Origin: Lachnospiraceae bacterium
GTDB lineage: Bacteria > Bacillota > Clostridia > Lachnospirales > Lachnospiraceae
Length of the DNA stretch: 64,000 nucleotides
Reading direction: 5' to 3'
Assembly: GCA_022845895.1 (NCBI GenBank)
Contig: AP025573.1
Coordinates: forward strand, 3,940,501 to 4,004,500
Both the position numbers and the translations under genes were made by a program. Of the stretch, positions 1-9,682 are shown piece by piece (positions within the stretch are counted from its first letter, which is position 1; the number at the start of each line of letters is the position of its first letter). The notes beneath the pieces were generated by a model. It worked only from the letters and a program-made list of their open reading frames with translations, had not been told where the DNA came from and made no database searches.

Positions 1-190
1 TTGTGTTCAGATGAGTGAACCGATTCAGCTGGATGATAACCAGAACTTCATTCTTCATCCCATCCGCATTAGAATATTCTTTTTCCAGAAGATCACGGCT
101 GCCAAGAAGATGAGCACCTTCCGTGCTGCCAGAATCGTCCTTAACCGATTTTTGGCGGTCGGCCGTCCCCGATTTGAAAAAATTAATCAT
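1..190 (-). CDS. GGDEF-like protein, N-terminal fragment
   Basis: Partial gene running off the left edge; only the first 63 codons are in the window. ATG at 190 is preceded by AGAAGGGAAAG about 8 bases upstream and overlaps the fapA-like stop codon by 8 bp, so translation is probably coupled. After a polar start, the segment with LLGSRDLLEKEY and then VLVIIQLNRFTHLN resembles the beginning of a GGDEF domain (a leading helix, then a hydrophobic strand followed by D/N-x-F-x-x-x-N). The usual first acidic residue of the strand is Gln here, so the domain could be degenerate. Assignment to the diguanylate cyclase superfamily is inference from this short stretch; the active-site loop lies outside the window. 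Confidence 0.5.
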   Translation of the reverse strand, partial: MINFFKSGTADRQKSVKDDSGSTEGAHLLGSRDLLEKEYSNADGMKNEVLVIIQLNRFTHLNT

Positions 191-1814
191 TTCTATCTTT
201 CCCTTCTGTTATCACATCTATATTACCACCTGCAAGATATATCTTTGTACGTCCATAACGTTCATGCCGATTGCGGAAAGGTGAGCTGTTCAGTTCTATA
301 TATATGTTGGAGTGAAGCACCTCCATCGCCCTGACCATACGGTTCTGCCTGTTCCATTCCTGTATTTTCCGGAGCCGTTCCTGCCAGTCCTCTATATGCT
401 TATCCAGGTATTTTATAAGATACGATACTCTTACCACTACGATTCTCCATACCGCATCATCTATCCCTTCTCTCTGCTCCAGAATCTTTGACAGTTCATT
501 GATCATGCCGCTCGCTTCCTTGACCTGTAATGTAAAGCTTTTTCGTTTCCGGTCTTCACCGACAGATGGAAACAGCCTGAGCGCAGTATATACGTTGGCT
601 TCATTTCCAATCTCGTCTGCTTCTATCTTATTTCCAGCCCAATACTCCCCTCCCACAAGTCTTCCTCTTCTTCCGAATACGAACATGCTCTCCCAGCATT
701 CTACTTTGCTGTTCATGATTACATCCGCATATATATTCCCTTTTACAAGCACTTCCGCGTTCTCGACAAATTCAGCCCTTATATCCTTTCCCGCTGAAAG
801 CGACTCACGTCCGGCCCCTTTCATTCCATTTCTACCTGCCTCCAGACTCCCTTCCACAAGTCCGTCTACGATGATATCATCTGTCGCCGACACCTTGAAT
901 CCTGACTGCACATCTCCTGCCACGTATACGGAACCGATAAAGTCTATGTTACCTGTTGCGGCACCTACATTCTCAAGCTGAAGATATTTGCACACATGGA
1001 TGACACCATCCTCATCGACAGGGAAACCTTCACAGGAAGCATAGATTCTTTTTTTATCTGCCGACAGAAGAGTATTCATCCCGGCGGAGACATCTGCCCC
1101 CTTCCCTTCGATACCGGGTATGATGCTGCCATCCAGCCCCCTTCCCTCTTTTCCGCGGGTTGGCGGAATAATCTCGCACAGCAGATCACCCTTGTTGACG
1201 TTGTTTACATAATCCAGAGATTTATAGTCAGCTTTTCCATCTGCATCTATTTTAGGCGCCATACTGAAATCTTTATTAAAATGATAGATGACCTTTCCGT
1301 CCTCGCCTGCCTCCGGCCGTTCTCCCTGCGCGATTCTAAAGCGCTTCTCATATATAGGACGTTCTACAAGACGCCGGATATAAGACTCTTTTACACCGTA
1401 TGTGACCCCTTTTTTTATAAGCATCTTCCAGATATCATTTTCAGTCAGCTTCTTCTCTCCTGGTCCCGGACGATGCAGGATTAATTTGAGTTCCATACCG
1501 TCATCAGTCTCTACAAAGCTTCCTCTACCGTCTTCCTTGTCATTGCCGCTGCTCATGCCGTAGAAAAGTGCTCGGATATTGGCCTGCTCCTTCTTCTTTT
1601 CCTTGCGGATTTCTTCCCACTGGGAACCGCGCTCCAGCATCTTCTGCAGATATACCTTCCAACCCTCCCGCAGCAGTCCGTCAAACGTAATCCCATCCAG
1701 GTATGGGTCTTCCAGCTGCGACCGGATGAATTCCTTATCCGGCCGCATACCAAAATAATTTCTTTTCTTAAGATATAGCTCTAATTCTCTGTAAGTTACT
1801 TTTCCCTCGTTCAC
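183..1814 (-). CDS. FapA/DUF342 domain protein
   Basis: About 543 residues. The middle carries the DUF342/FapA pattern: a beta-rich segment with repeated Gly/Val/Asp turns (GNIDFIGSVYVAGDVQSGFK, then DIIVDGLVEGS and VKGNIYADVIMNSKVECWES) followed by an alpha-helical C-terminal part. FapA-type proteins form parallel beta-helix polymer-like scaffolds. Some have roles in flagellar or envelope processes, but most are uncharacterised. GTG at 1814 is chosen because GAAGG sits 8 bases upstream; GTG at 1829 lies close to the stop of the upstream gene and has no good ribosome site. No signal peptide or membrane segment is visible, so it is probably cytoplasmic. It sits between the InlB-repeat surface protein and the GGDEF-like gene. 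Confidence 0.8.
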   Translation of the reverse strand: MNEGKVTYRELELYLKKRNYFGMRPDKEFIRSQLEDPYLDGITFDGLLREGWKVYLQKMLERGSQWEEIRKEKKKEQANIRALFYGMSSGNDKEDGRGSFVETDDGMELKLILHRPGPGEKKLTENDIWKMLIKKGVTYGVKESYIRRLVERPIYEKRFRIAQGERPEAGEDGKVIYHFNKDFSMAPKIDADGKADYKSLDYVNNVNKGDLLCEIIPPTRGKEGRGLDGSIIPGIEGKGADVSAGMNTLLSADKKRIYASCEGFPVDEDGVIHVCKYLQLENVGAATGNIDFIGSVYVAGDVQSGFKVSATDDIIVDGLVEGSLEAGRNGMKGAGRESLSAGKDIRAEFVENAEVLVKGNIYADVIMNSKVECWESMFVFGRRGRLVGGEYWAGNKIEADEIGNEANVYTALRLFPSVGEDRKRKSFTLQVKEASGMINELSKILEQREGIDDAVWRIVVVRVSYLIKYLDKHIEDWQERLRKIQEWNRQNRMVRAMEVLHSNIYIELNSSPFRNRHERYGRTKIYLAGGNIDVITEGKDRND

Positions 1815-1837
1815 TGCACATACCTTCACTTCTCAAA

Positions 1838-4800
1838 CTATTTAAAGCGCTTCTTTAGCAGCCATATGATGGCAGCGGCAGACAGGAATATCCCTGTAAC
1901 CGCATAGGTCAATGGCGCTTTGTCTCCGGTGAGGATTTTTTTCAGACCTTCTACGGCATCTGTCAGCGCCTGGGCTGCTGAATCGACCGGACTGCCCCCA
2001 TTGCCATCTGTTCCAGATGCTCCAGAGCCTCCGCCTGAACCGTCACCCTGCTGCTCATTTGCCACAGCCCTGGCCTCCGCCCACTGTGCTGTTAATGTCA
2101 TATCTCCCGCAACTGTATCCTGTGAGAAGTTCCAGTTGCCGGCATCGCCCTCCGCGCTTTTCCATCCGGTCAGCGTATAGCCTTCTCTTACAGGCGCCGC
2201 CGGCTCCGGGATAAGCGATCCGTATGGAAGCTTCTGGGCCGCCGGTGCTCCGGTTCCCCCTGCCGCATCAAACGTAACGGTATACGTATTCGGATTCCAC
2301 TTTGCATAGATGGTCGTGTCACCGTCTACAAAATCTTCTTCAAAGTCCCAGGAAGTCTTATACCCGGCATCCTTATACCAGCCACCAAATGTACATCCTT
2401 CATGTTCCGGGGCCTCCGGCATCTCCAGAAGGCTGCCCCATGCAAGCTCTTTGTCCTCAATCTCCGTTCCGCCGTATGTCTCGAAATGTACATTGTATAA
2501 CGTGTCCGACCAGTACGCATAGAGGTCGGTATCACCGGACACCTTATCTCTTTTGAATACCCATTGCTTTTCTTTCTGCCAGCCGGGTTCTGTAAACCAG
2601 CTGCTAAGTGTCTTGTGAGGAACCGTCTTGTCCGGCTTCGTGATGTAATCTCCGGTCTGGTACACGTCTGTATATGTGATGACCTCCTCTTCCTGGCTGT
2701 CTTTGTCTGCCCGGTAATGAAACCGCACTGTAAATTTTTCCAGTTCCCACGCTGCATAGATGGTCATATCCCGGTCCACATAGTCTCTTTCCGGATTGAA
2801 CTTCTCTGTCAGTCCCGGGTCTTTGTACCATCCTGCTAGTTCATAACCGGTCCGTTCTGTCTTCAGCATATTCTTGTCTATAAAAGTGCCGTATGTTACC
2901 TGTACCGGATTCAGGGCGGTCCCTCCGTTTGTCTCGAAGGAAAGCGTGTACACATCCGGAATCCATCCGGCGTACAGATTCATGTCCCCTGTAACAGTAT
3001 CTCTGCTAAAGTTCCATGGCTTCTTCTCCTCTGCCTCCAGATCTGGATACCAGTCATCAAATTCATAATGCTCTCTCAACGGGTCATCTGACGGCCTCGA
3101 AACCTTCTCGCCAAAGTGTACCCCTTGTATCGGTGGAATATTATTCACTACATCTCCATCATATGTGATAAAGTTCACCGTATATTCGTCCCAGGTCCAG
3201 TATCCGTATAAGTCCATCTGCTCGTCCGCGGGCTCGGCTCTCATTTCGGCAAAGTTCCAGACTGTTTCTTCTGCGTAGCCTGGCTCCGTATACCATCCGT
3301 TCAACGTATATCCATCGCGGTGCTTCGTCTCATCCAGGCTTTCCAGCATATCCCTGTCTAGGTAATCTCCGTACCGGATATCGGCTGCCGGTCTTACAGT
3401 CACCTCTTCTCCCGGATGTTCTGCATGTTCCGGCTCATACCTGACATGGAGCGTGACATCTATGATGCTGCCTTCCCATCCTGCATATAGAACCATATCT
3501 CCTGTTATCGTATCCGTATTGAAGTCCCAAAGCTGCGTGTGTTCCTCGTCCTTATACCAGCCGAGGAAGCTATAGTGATTACGCACCGGTTCGACAGGCT
3601 CAGGAATCTTCTCTCCATAGTGAAGCCCGTTTATCTCAGACGGCGGATTTTCGTCCTCAGCGTATGTTTGGAACGTAACCTTGTACTCATCCCACTGCCA
3701 TTGTGCATATAACGTGACAGGCCCTTCTACAAGATTCGCTCCCGGCTCGCCCGAGAATTTCCAATAGGTTCCGCTGCCGTCTTCTTCCGTATTCCATCCA
3801 AGGAACGTATGTCCCGGCCATGCGTCCTCCGCCTCCGGATACGCAGGTGCCTGTACCGAGCGGTTGTATACGACTGGCTGTGTTCTGGCACCTTCCGGCA
3901 GTTCCGGAGCGTCTGCCGGTGTCACGAACTCCACATCATAGACTTCCGCTTCCCACTGTGCCCTGAGCGTCACATCCTCTGTCAGCGGCTTGTCCAACTC
4001 CCACTGCTGCCCTGCCGATGTACGCCATCCGGTTATCTTGTGCCCCTTCTTCGTGAATTCGCCGTTCAGCCCGCCGACGCCATACTGCGTCTCCAGACTG
4101 CTGTCGTAAGGCACCGGTTTGGGAATCTCCTCCTGGGGCAGCGCTTCTCTGTCTCCTGGGGTCAATATCGCGTAACACGTCTTCTGCTTCCATTTTACAT
4201 ACAAGTCGAAGCTGCCGTCCGGGTCGATAAGCTCTTCACTAAAATCCCATTTCTTAGTGAGTCTTTCATCCGTATACCATCCTTCTGGCTCATACTCCGT
4301 AGTCAGACTGCCTGTCCGTTTGGGCTTAGTGGCCGATGGCTCGCTTATCGTATTGCCGAATCCGACAGACAGCGTCGTCGGTGTCACCGATTCGCCCGCT
4401 TCTGTATCCACATGGAACGTTACCGTCGTATTCTCCGCTCCCCATCCCGCATAGAGCGTCAGCTTTGCCCCTTTGGCCGTATCGGAATCGAAGTCCCATA
4501 CCTCGGTACAAGCCTTGTCCTTATACCAGTCTGTAAAGCGGTAGCCGGCTCTCGTCGGTCTGTCATCTGGCCTGCTTACGAGCCATGTCGCCGGAACAGT
4601 CGTCTGCCTCGGCCAGCCTGTCACTTCTTCACCCACTACATTCGGGTCAAAGATGACCGTACAGTCTTGAAGCCATACTGCAGTCAGCACCGTAGTCGCT
4701 TTCATAAGCTTAGTACCTCCGGTTCCGAACTCCCATCTCTTACCGTCTTCTCCCACCCAGTATACGAGCGTATAGCCCGGATTATAGTCACTGCCAGGTC

Positions 4801-6355
4801 TCCAGTCAGCTTTCTCTAGCGTATCCTCGTAATGATATCCTTCTTTCGTCAATACATTCCGGTTGCCGGAGCGGTAGATGACGGTGCAGGAGTCCGGCTT
4901 CCACGTTGCATACAACGTCAGGTTATCCTTGACTACCTGATCCCGGTCGAAGTTCCATTTATCAGCGTCTGCCGTGGAGTCCTGTATCCGGTACCAGTTT
5001 AGCAATGTATGGGCATTGCGCTCGACGTCTGCGTCTGTCGGGGCTCCTGTTATCGTCTCCCCGTACCCTACTTTTTTACTGCCGTCAAATATGAGCTTAT
5101 CGTTTTCCGTCTCATGGAACGTACCGCCGTTTGCGTTAAATATTACGGTATATCTCACTTCCTGGTCTATCAGATTGCCAAGAGAAGCAAATGTATTGCC
5201 CGCACCGGTCAGATTATAGCTGTGCCGTGCCGGCGTATTTTTATCCACGAGCAGATGGGAATCCCGCACATTGTCATCCGCTCCTGGAAAGTATGAGACA
5301 TATTCTCCGCCGTCCTCAGTCGTAGACACGGCAAAGGAGCGATATCCAGCAGGCAGGACCATTGGGTACTTCTCGTTCCTGTCGTTCTTGTTCTCTGCCT
5401 GTATCTTTGTGCTCGTGCCCGTGGATACAGGTGTCTCAAGGGTTCCCTGAAGTATCTTGTTTGATATGGATGAAACCTTGACATTACATGCTGCTTCCTG
5501 GTCGCTATACACATGCAGACGGGCACCACCCTCCACCTTGAGCGTGCCACCCAGTGAATTGTCTACGCCGCTGATACCGTCTGCGCCGGCGCCTCCGCTT
5601 ACATTCAGCACGCCTGTTCCGCTGATATTCAATGATGCGCCCGGTTCCAGCGTAATCCCCGGCATGAACTGACTTCCGGTCAATATCGTATCAGCCGTAC
5701 CGAGGACAAGCGTAACCGATGCCCCTGCTTCAATATATATGCCGCCTTTTTTTGCTCCGTCCGGCAGCATGTTTATCTGCATGCCCGGCACCTGTATCGT
5801 CGGAGAAGCACCGCTTTCTACATGTATGTTATACTCTCCGGTAGATCCTGTTACAGTGTACTGCTCATCTCCCTGGGTTCCCGTTGATACTACCACATCC
5901 CGCTTATTTATCTGTTTATAATCCCCGTTTTCCGACAGAATGATATCCCCTTCTGATATGTCAAATGCTCCCGGGGTAGCTGCAACAGTTGAAGTGCTGC
6001 CGTTTTCTGCCAGCATTACCCTGCGTATATCCGTCCGTCCCGCCGCTGCATCCTTTAACTGCCGGAAAGCGGGCGTATCGCCCGGGAGCAGTTCTATGCT
6101 CTCCAGTCTGGCCGCAGCCTCGCCGTCCGCCTCTGCCTTATCAGATTCTTCCGCTGCATCCCGTCCGGTCTCTTCGTTCTCCCGTTCCTTTACCTCCTGC
6201 GAATCTTTTTCTTCTTCATCGGTCTGGGTTGCATTTTCATCCACATGGATTCCAACTGCCAGCACCTCCTGCGCCCGGACAGTAAATCCTAATGCGGCAA
6301 TGACTGCTATAATCATCAATAATTTTAATATCCTGAAGCTTGTGTTTTTTCTCAT
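1838..6355 (-). CDS. Large InlB-repeat surface protein
   Basis: About 1505 residues. A Lys/Arg start plus hydrophobic run (LKLLMIIAVIAALGF) is a signal peptide. An acidic low-complexity linker and a beta-rich domain with repeated Gly/Ser/Ala-Val strands follow (roughly residues 130-330). From about residue 415 to 1440 come some 13 tandem repeats of 70-90 residues ending in motifs such as LYAGW, LYAQW and IYAKW, each with GWY or WY plus WDF/WNF. This is the Listeria-Bacteroides InlB B-repeat (Flg_new) signature. The C-terminus has a Gly/Ser linker, one membrane helix and a KKRFK tail; no LPxTG is seen, so it is anchored by the helix. ATG at 6355 follows AAGGTGG; a GTG at 6370 is less likely. 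It lies 36 bp after the chemoreceptor gene, in the same direction. Adhesion or surface display is inferred; no ligand can be named. Confidence 0.85.
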   Translation of the reverse strand: MRKNTSFRILKLLMIIAVIAALGFTVRAQEVLAVGIHVDENATQTDEEEKDSQEVKERENEETGRDAAEESDKAEADGEAAARLESIELLPGDTPAFRQLKDAAAGRTDIRRVMLAENGSTSTVAATPGAFDISEGDIILSENGDYKQINKRDVVVSTGTQGDEQYTVTGSTGEYNIHVESGASPTIQVPGMQINMLPDGAKKGGIYIEAGASVTLVLGTADTILTGSQFMPGITLEPGASLNISGTGVLNVSGGAGADGISGVDNSLGGTLKVEGGARLHVYSDQEAACNVKVSSISNKILQGTLETPVSTGTSTKIQAENKNDRNEKYPMVLPAGYRSFAVSTTEDGGEYVSYFPGADDNVRDSHLLVDKNTPARHSYNLTGAGNTFASLGNLIDQEVRYTVIFNANGGTFHETENDKLIFDGSKKVGYGETITGAPTDADVERNAHTLLNWYRIQDSTADADKWNFDRDQVVKDNLTLYATWKPDSCTVIYRSGNRNVLTKEGYHYEDTLEKADWRPGSDYNPGYTLVYWVGEDGKRWEFGTGGTKLMKATTVLTAVWLQDCTVIFDPNVVGEEVTGWPRQTTVPATWLVSRPDDRPTRAGYRFTDWYKDKACTEVWDFDSDTAKGAKLTLYAGWGAENTTVTFHVDTEAGESVTPTTLSVGFGNTISEPSATKPKRTGSLTTEYEPEGWYTDERLTKKWDFSEELIDPDGSFDLYVKWKQKTCYAILTPGDREALPQEEIPKPVPYDSSLETQYGVGGLNGEFTKKGHKITGWRTSAGQQWELDKPLTEDVTLRAQWEAEVYDVEFVTPADAPELPEGARTQPVVYNRSVQAPAYPEAEDAWPGHTFLGWNTEEDGSGTYWKFSGEPGANLVEGPVTLYAQWQWDEYKVTFQTYAEDENPPSEINGLHYGEKIPEPVEPVRNHYSFLGWYKDEEHTQLWDFNTDTITGDMVLYAGWEGSIIDVTLHVRYEPEHAEHPGEEVTVRPAADIRYGDYLDRDMLESLDETKHRDGYTLNGWYTEPGYAEETVWNFAEMRAEPADEQMDLYGYWTWDEYTVNFITYDGDVVNNIPPIQGVHFGEKVSRPSDDPLREHYEFDDWYPDLEAEEKKPWNFSRDTVTGDMNLYAGWIPDVYTLSFETNGGTALNPVQVTYGTFIDKNMLKTERTGYELAGWYKDPGLTEKFNPERDYVDRDMTIYAAWELEKFTVRFHYRADKDSQEEEVITYTDVYQTGDYITKPDKTVPHKTLSSWFTEPGWQKEKQWVFKRDKVSGDTDLYAYWSDTLYNVHFETYGGTEIEDKELAWGSLLEMPEAPEHEGCTFGGWYKDAGYKTSWDFEEDFVDGDTTIYAKWNPNTYTVTFDAAGGTGAPAAQKLPYGSLIPEPAAPVREGYTLTGWKSAEGDAGNWNFSQDTVAGDMTLTAQWAEARAVANEQQGDGSGGGSGASGTDGNGGSPVDSAAQALTDAVEGLKKILTGDKAPLTYAVTGIFLSAAAIIWLLKKRFK

Positions 6356-6391
6356 ATCTTCCACCTTCACCGCATTCGGGCGGCTGCTTGC

Positions 6392-7810
6392 TTAATCCGC
6401 CTCAAATACACTTTCTCCTCGCCGTTCATAGTCCTCGGACATCCTCACCATAGTCTCAAATTTATCTATCAGCATGGAGGAGATTGACACCGCCCTCTGA
6501 TAAATAGAATCCAGCATATGTTCTTTACCGTTCTTTATCGCTATCACTGCTTCGTCACCCAGTTCATGCAGTTCCTGATGCGGCTTCTCCACACTGTCCC
6601 ATATCTTCAGTATATCTGATCTCTGTGGAGTAATCGTATAGTAGAAATGTCCAAACCCGCACTTTCTAGGATTGGCCTGAAGCGGCACGATCTCCTTCGT
6701 ATCGGCTATGCCCTTCAGCGTCGCAACCCACGTCCTGTGAGCGGAGATTGCGGATTTCATGGACTCTATGAAGATGCGGTTATCCAGCCGGTAGAAGATA
6801 TCCTTGTTCAGCCGGCCGATAATCTCCGTACTCGTCTCCATCTTCTCTTCCAGCGTCTGTATCGGCCTTATGACCTTTTCCAGGAGTGCATGGTTCAAGT
6901 CCTCCAGGTTCTGAGTCATCTTCAGAAGGCTGTCGGTCTCTCTCCCAAGATGTTCCATGTTCTGGCTCGTCTCATTGATGGAACTGCTGATTTCCTCACT
7001 TGTGGCTGCAACTTTGGCGATATTATCCACAATCAGGCTGATTTCTCTCCCGCTTTCCTCGTTGCGCTGCACCACCTCAGATACGCCCTGTTCTACCTTG
7101 TCCAGTGAATCTACGGTCGTGTTGACGCTTTTTACGCTTCTTGCAGATGCAACGGTAATATTCTCAAGCGATTTTTCCATATCCTTTATCATCACGTTCG
7201 TCGCCTCGTAGAGCTTGTGAATCTCGCCTGCCACAACCCCGAAGCCCTTACCTGCTTCTCCCGCTCTCGCAGCTTCCACCGACGCATTCAGGGACAGGAG
7301 GTTGATTTGATTGGAGATGCTGTTAATGCTTCCGACCGCGCGTTTCACGTCGTCAATCTTACGCTGCAGCTCGGCCATGTCTTTCTTCATCGTCTTTGAT
7401 TCGGCGGAGACGACAGAACACGTCTCCTGCATGCCTGACAGGGCCGCCTTATTCTCATTCAGGCTTCCGAGCACATGTGCAGAATTGTCGGAGACTTCAG
7501 CCAGCGTATTCGACAGATTCTCATGTTCTGCCATTATCATAGCCGTATGGTTTGATGTGGAAGACAGGTCAGCCTGGATATTGGCTCCTACAGAACCTAT
7601 TTTTTTGCCATAGTTGATAATTCTGTCGCTTTTATCTCCAAGTTCCAGATTCAGGCTGCTCATCTGAAGTGATGCATGCAGATTGATATCTGCGATTGTC
7701 CGGAACTGCTTTCTTCCTTCCGTAATTCTGGAAATTATCTTTTGCATTTTATCCGAGCGTGTTCTGGATATTTCCAGCATATCCAACGCTTTTTCATCGT
7801 TTCTTCTCAT
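6392..7810 (-). CDS. Soluble methyl-accepting chemoreceptor with CZB domain
   Basis: 472 residues, no transmembrane segment. Residues about 40-320 are a long coiled coil with the signalling hairpin of chemoreceptors (INLLSLNASVEAARAGEAGK, then GFGVVAGEI). The C-terminal part has the chemoreceptor zinc-binding pattern: His in SAHRTW, Cys in KCGFGHFYY, and His residues in PHQELHELG. CZB domains bind zinc through three His and one Cys and can respond to zinc or to oxidants such as hypochlorous acid. ATG at 7810 is selected because AGGAGG lies 7 bases upstream; the ATG at 7840 lies upstream of that site. It is the first gene of the run that continues with the InlB-repeat protein, FapA-like protein and GGDEF-like protein. 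Confidence 0.9.
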   Translation of the reverse strand: MRRNDEKALDMLEISRTRSDKMQKIISRITEGRKQFRTIADINLHASLQMSSLNLELGDKSDRIINYGKKIGSVGANIQADLSSTSNHTAMIMAEHENLSNTLAEVSDNSAHVLGSLNENKAALSGMQETCSVVSAESKTMKKDMAELQRKIDDVKRAVGSINSISNQINLLSLNASVEAARAGEAGKGFGVVAGEIHKLYEATNVMIKDMEKSLENITVASARSVKSVNTTVDSLDKVEQGVSEVVQRNEESGREISLIVDNIAKVAATSEEISSSINETSQNMEHLGRETDSLLKMTQNLEDLNHALLEKVIRPIQTLEEKMETSTEIIGRLNKDIFYRLDNRIFIESMKSAISAHRTWVATLKGIADTKEIVPLQANPRKCGFGHFYYTITPQRSDILKIWDSVEKPHQELHELGDEAVIAIKNGKEHMLDSIYQRAVSISSMLIDKFETMVRMSEDYERRGESVFEAD

Positions 7811-7941
7811 AACCGTTCCTCCTAATGTAAGTTTAAGCATTCTTATTGTATATATATCGACACAAAAGAAGTATAAATAAACGGTTCTTCCTTAATTTGT
7901 TTGTGTTTGTGCAGATTAATCCGGCTGTATTGAATGTTAAA

Positions 7942-7979
7942 AAGCAGCCGGAAGTGAAATTATTTCCTTCCGGCTGCTT
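7942..7979 (-). terminator. Rho-independent terminator after the ECF operon
   Basis: Perfect 13-bp stem (7942-7954 with 7967-7979, arm AAGCAGCCGGAAG), loop of 12, followed on the minus strand by TTTTTAA. It lies just after the stop of the last ECF ATPase gene. Confidence 0.85.
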
Positions 7980-7996
7980 ATAAAATGAAGCATAAA

Positions 7997-8821
7997 TTAT
8001 AATTTGTTGGTTGAAAAGTCATAAACCCGGCAGGCAGCTGCCATTTCCTGTACATCCAGTATATTTCCCTGAAGTCCTGCTCCTTCCGCTATTCTTACGA
8101 TTGCCGGCTGTTTAAGCATTGCTCTGTCCATAATATCTTTCTGAAAAAACACATCACGTGCATATCCATCGGCAATCACTTTTTTCCGGCACATAACAAT
8201 CACTCGTTCATAATTATCTGCCACAAATTCCATATCATGTGTAATCGTTACAATCGCTTTCCCGCTCTTTGTGAGAATCCGGTTCAACCCGGACAATCTA
8301 TTAAGTCCATCTAAATCCTGTCCCGCTGTCGGCTCATCAAAAATCATCACATCACAGTTACTTGCTATTACAGACGCAATGGTTACGAATTTACGAATCG
8401 ACAAAGGCAGGTCATATGGGTTTACTCCCAGATAATCTGTCATTCCGGTCAATGACGCCGCTTCTTTAATTCTGTCCTCACACTCACTCATTGTCAGCTT
8501 CTGCTTTTTTAAACCATACTCAATCTCTTTATACACAGTAGGATTAAATATTTGGTCATCCGGATTTTGGAATACATATCCTACTTTTCTTGCTATCTGT
8601 GCGGTTGTATGATTTTTTGTAGATTCTCCATGAATCAGAACATCACCAGCGCACGGCTTCATAAGACCATTCAGCATTTTCACGGTTGTGGTCTTCCCAG
8701 CGCCGTTCTGTCCGATGATAGCAATATTTTCTCCGGCTTCAATGGAAAAGCTGACATCATCTACAGCAAGGTATCCATTAGGATATTTATATGAGATATT
8801 AGTCACTTCTACTAATGACAT
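7997..8821 (-). CDS. ECF transporter ATPase, degenerate signature
   Basis: 274-residue ABC ATPase. Walker A is GQNGAGKTTT, the Q-loop FQNPDDQ, Walker B VMIFDEPTAGQD and the switch His lies in TITHD. The C-loop reads DLPLSIRKFVTIAS, where the usual LSGGQ is replaced by LPLSIRK. This kind of change occurs in one of the two ATPases of some ECF transporters and implies asymmetric ATP sites. ATG at 8821 follows GGAGGAAAA. With the adjacent ATPase, the T subunit and the S subunit it forms a complete energy-coupling factor importer. As the last gene of the operon it is followed by a terminator. Confidence 0.9.
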   Translation of the reverse strand: MSLVEVTNISYKYPNGYLAVDDVSFSIEAGENIAIIGQNGAGKTTTVKMLNGLMKPCAGDVLIHGESTKNHTTAQIARKVGYVFQNPDDQIFNPTVYKEIEYGLKKQKLTMSECEDRIKEAASLTGMTDYLGVNPYDLPLSIRKFVTIASVIASNCDVMIFDEPTAGQDLDGLNRLSGLNRILTKSGKAIVTITHDMEFVADNYERVIVMCRKKVIADGYARDVFFQKDIMDRAMLKQPAIVRIAEGAGLQGNILDVQEMAAACRVYDFSTNKL

Positions 8822-8833
8822 TTTTCCTCCTTT

Positions 8834-9682
8834 CTATATTTCTAACGTTTTTTTCAGTTCACGTATTGTTTCTTCTACTGTAATCGGAATTTTTGAAAAC
8901 GATATTCGTTCCTTCATCATTTCCAATGCAATTCTGGTACATTGAGGCAGACGCGTATGATACCGCAGTATATCCGTATCTGTGAATACTTCTTTTGGAG
9001 TGCCGTCCATAACAACCTTCCCTTTTTCTAGCACAATAACATGATCTGCATATTCTGCTATCTGTTCCATTTTATGTTCCACAAGCACGATAGTCTTCCC
9101 CATCTCTTTCATCTGCCAAATAATTTCAAAGATATCATCTGTGCTCTGTGGGTCCAGTTGGGAAGTCGGCTCATCAATGACAAGAACCTCCTGTTCCATC
9201 ACCAGAATTGCCGCAAGAGCAACCCTTTGCTGCTGGCCCCCGGATAATTGATATGGGTCACGGTCACGGAATTCGTCTATATGGGTAAGCTTCATGATAC
9301 ATTCAATGCGTTCATGAATTTTGTCAGGCTCTACTCCCATATTCTCAAGGCCAAATGCCAGTTCTTCATATACCGTTTTTGCTATCCCGCTGATTTGTGT
9401 GAATGGATTTTGGAATACGAACCCTATATGTAGCGCTAAATCTCCCATTTTCTCCTTCTGTACATTTATTCCATTTACCAGTACCTCTCCCGTCATCTCT
9501 CCTTTATAAAAACCAGGGATAAATCCTCTTACTGCATTACAAAGCGTCGTCTTACCACTTCCATTTGCACCTATAATTGCACATAGCTCACCTTTTTTTA
9601 CGGAAAAAGAAATATCCTTTAGCACCTTTTGCTGAGAGGTTGGATACTGGTACGTCAGATTTGTCACTTTAATACAATCCAT
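8834..9682 (-). CDS. ECF transporter ATPase, canonical
   Basis: 282-residue ABC ATPase that pairs with the neighbouring one to energise the ECF importer. Walker A is GANGSGKTTL, the Q-loop FQNPFTQ, the signature LSGGQQQRVALA, Walker B VLVIDEPTSQLD, and the switch His follows LVEHK. All catalytic motifs are intact, unlike the partner ATPase. ATG at 9682 is preceded by GGAGG and overlaps the end of the T-subunit gene by 19 bp, so translation is likely coupled. The extended C-terminal tail after the switch region is of the length usual for ECF A subunits. Confidence 0.9.
   Translation of the reverse strand: MDCIKVTNLTYQYPTSQQKVLKDISFSVKKGELCAIIGANGSGKTTLCNAVRGFIPGFYKGEMTGEVLVNGINVQKEKMGDLALHIGFVFQNPFTQISGIAKTVYEELAFGLENMGVEPDKIHERIECIMKLTHIDEFRDRDPYQLSGGQQQRVALAAILVMEQEVLVIDEPTSQLDPQSTDDIFEIIWQMKEMGKTIVLVEHKMEQIAEYADHVIVLEKGKVVMDGTPKEVFTDTDILRYHTRLPQCTRIALEMMKERISFSKIPITVEETIRELKKTLEI

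Noticed and set aside
3809-4819. 336-codon plus-strand ORF inside the InlB-repeat gene
   Set aside because: It is the complement of the repeat region; composition is Arg/Cys-rich with no family match and no ribosome site.
7850-7900. SigD (sigma-28) promoter for the chemoreceptor
   Set aside because: A GTCGATAT -10-like element is present, but no TAAA-type -35 at the right distance could be found.
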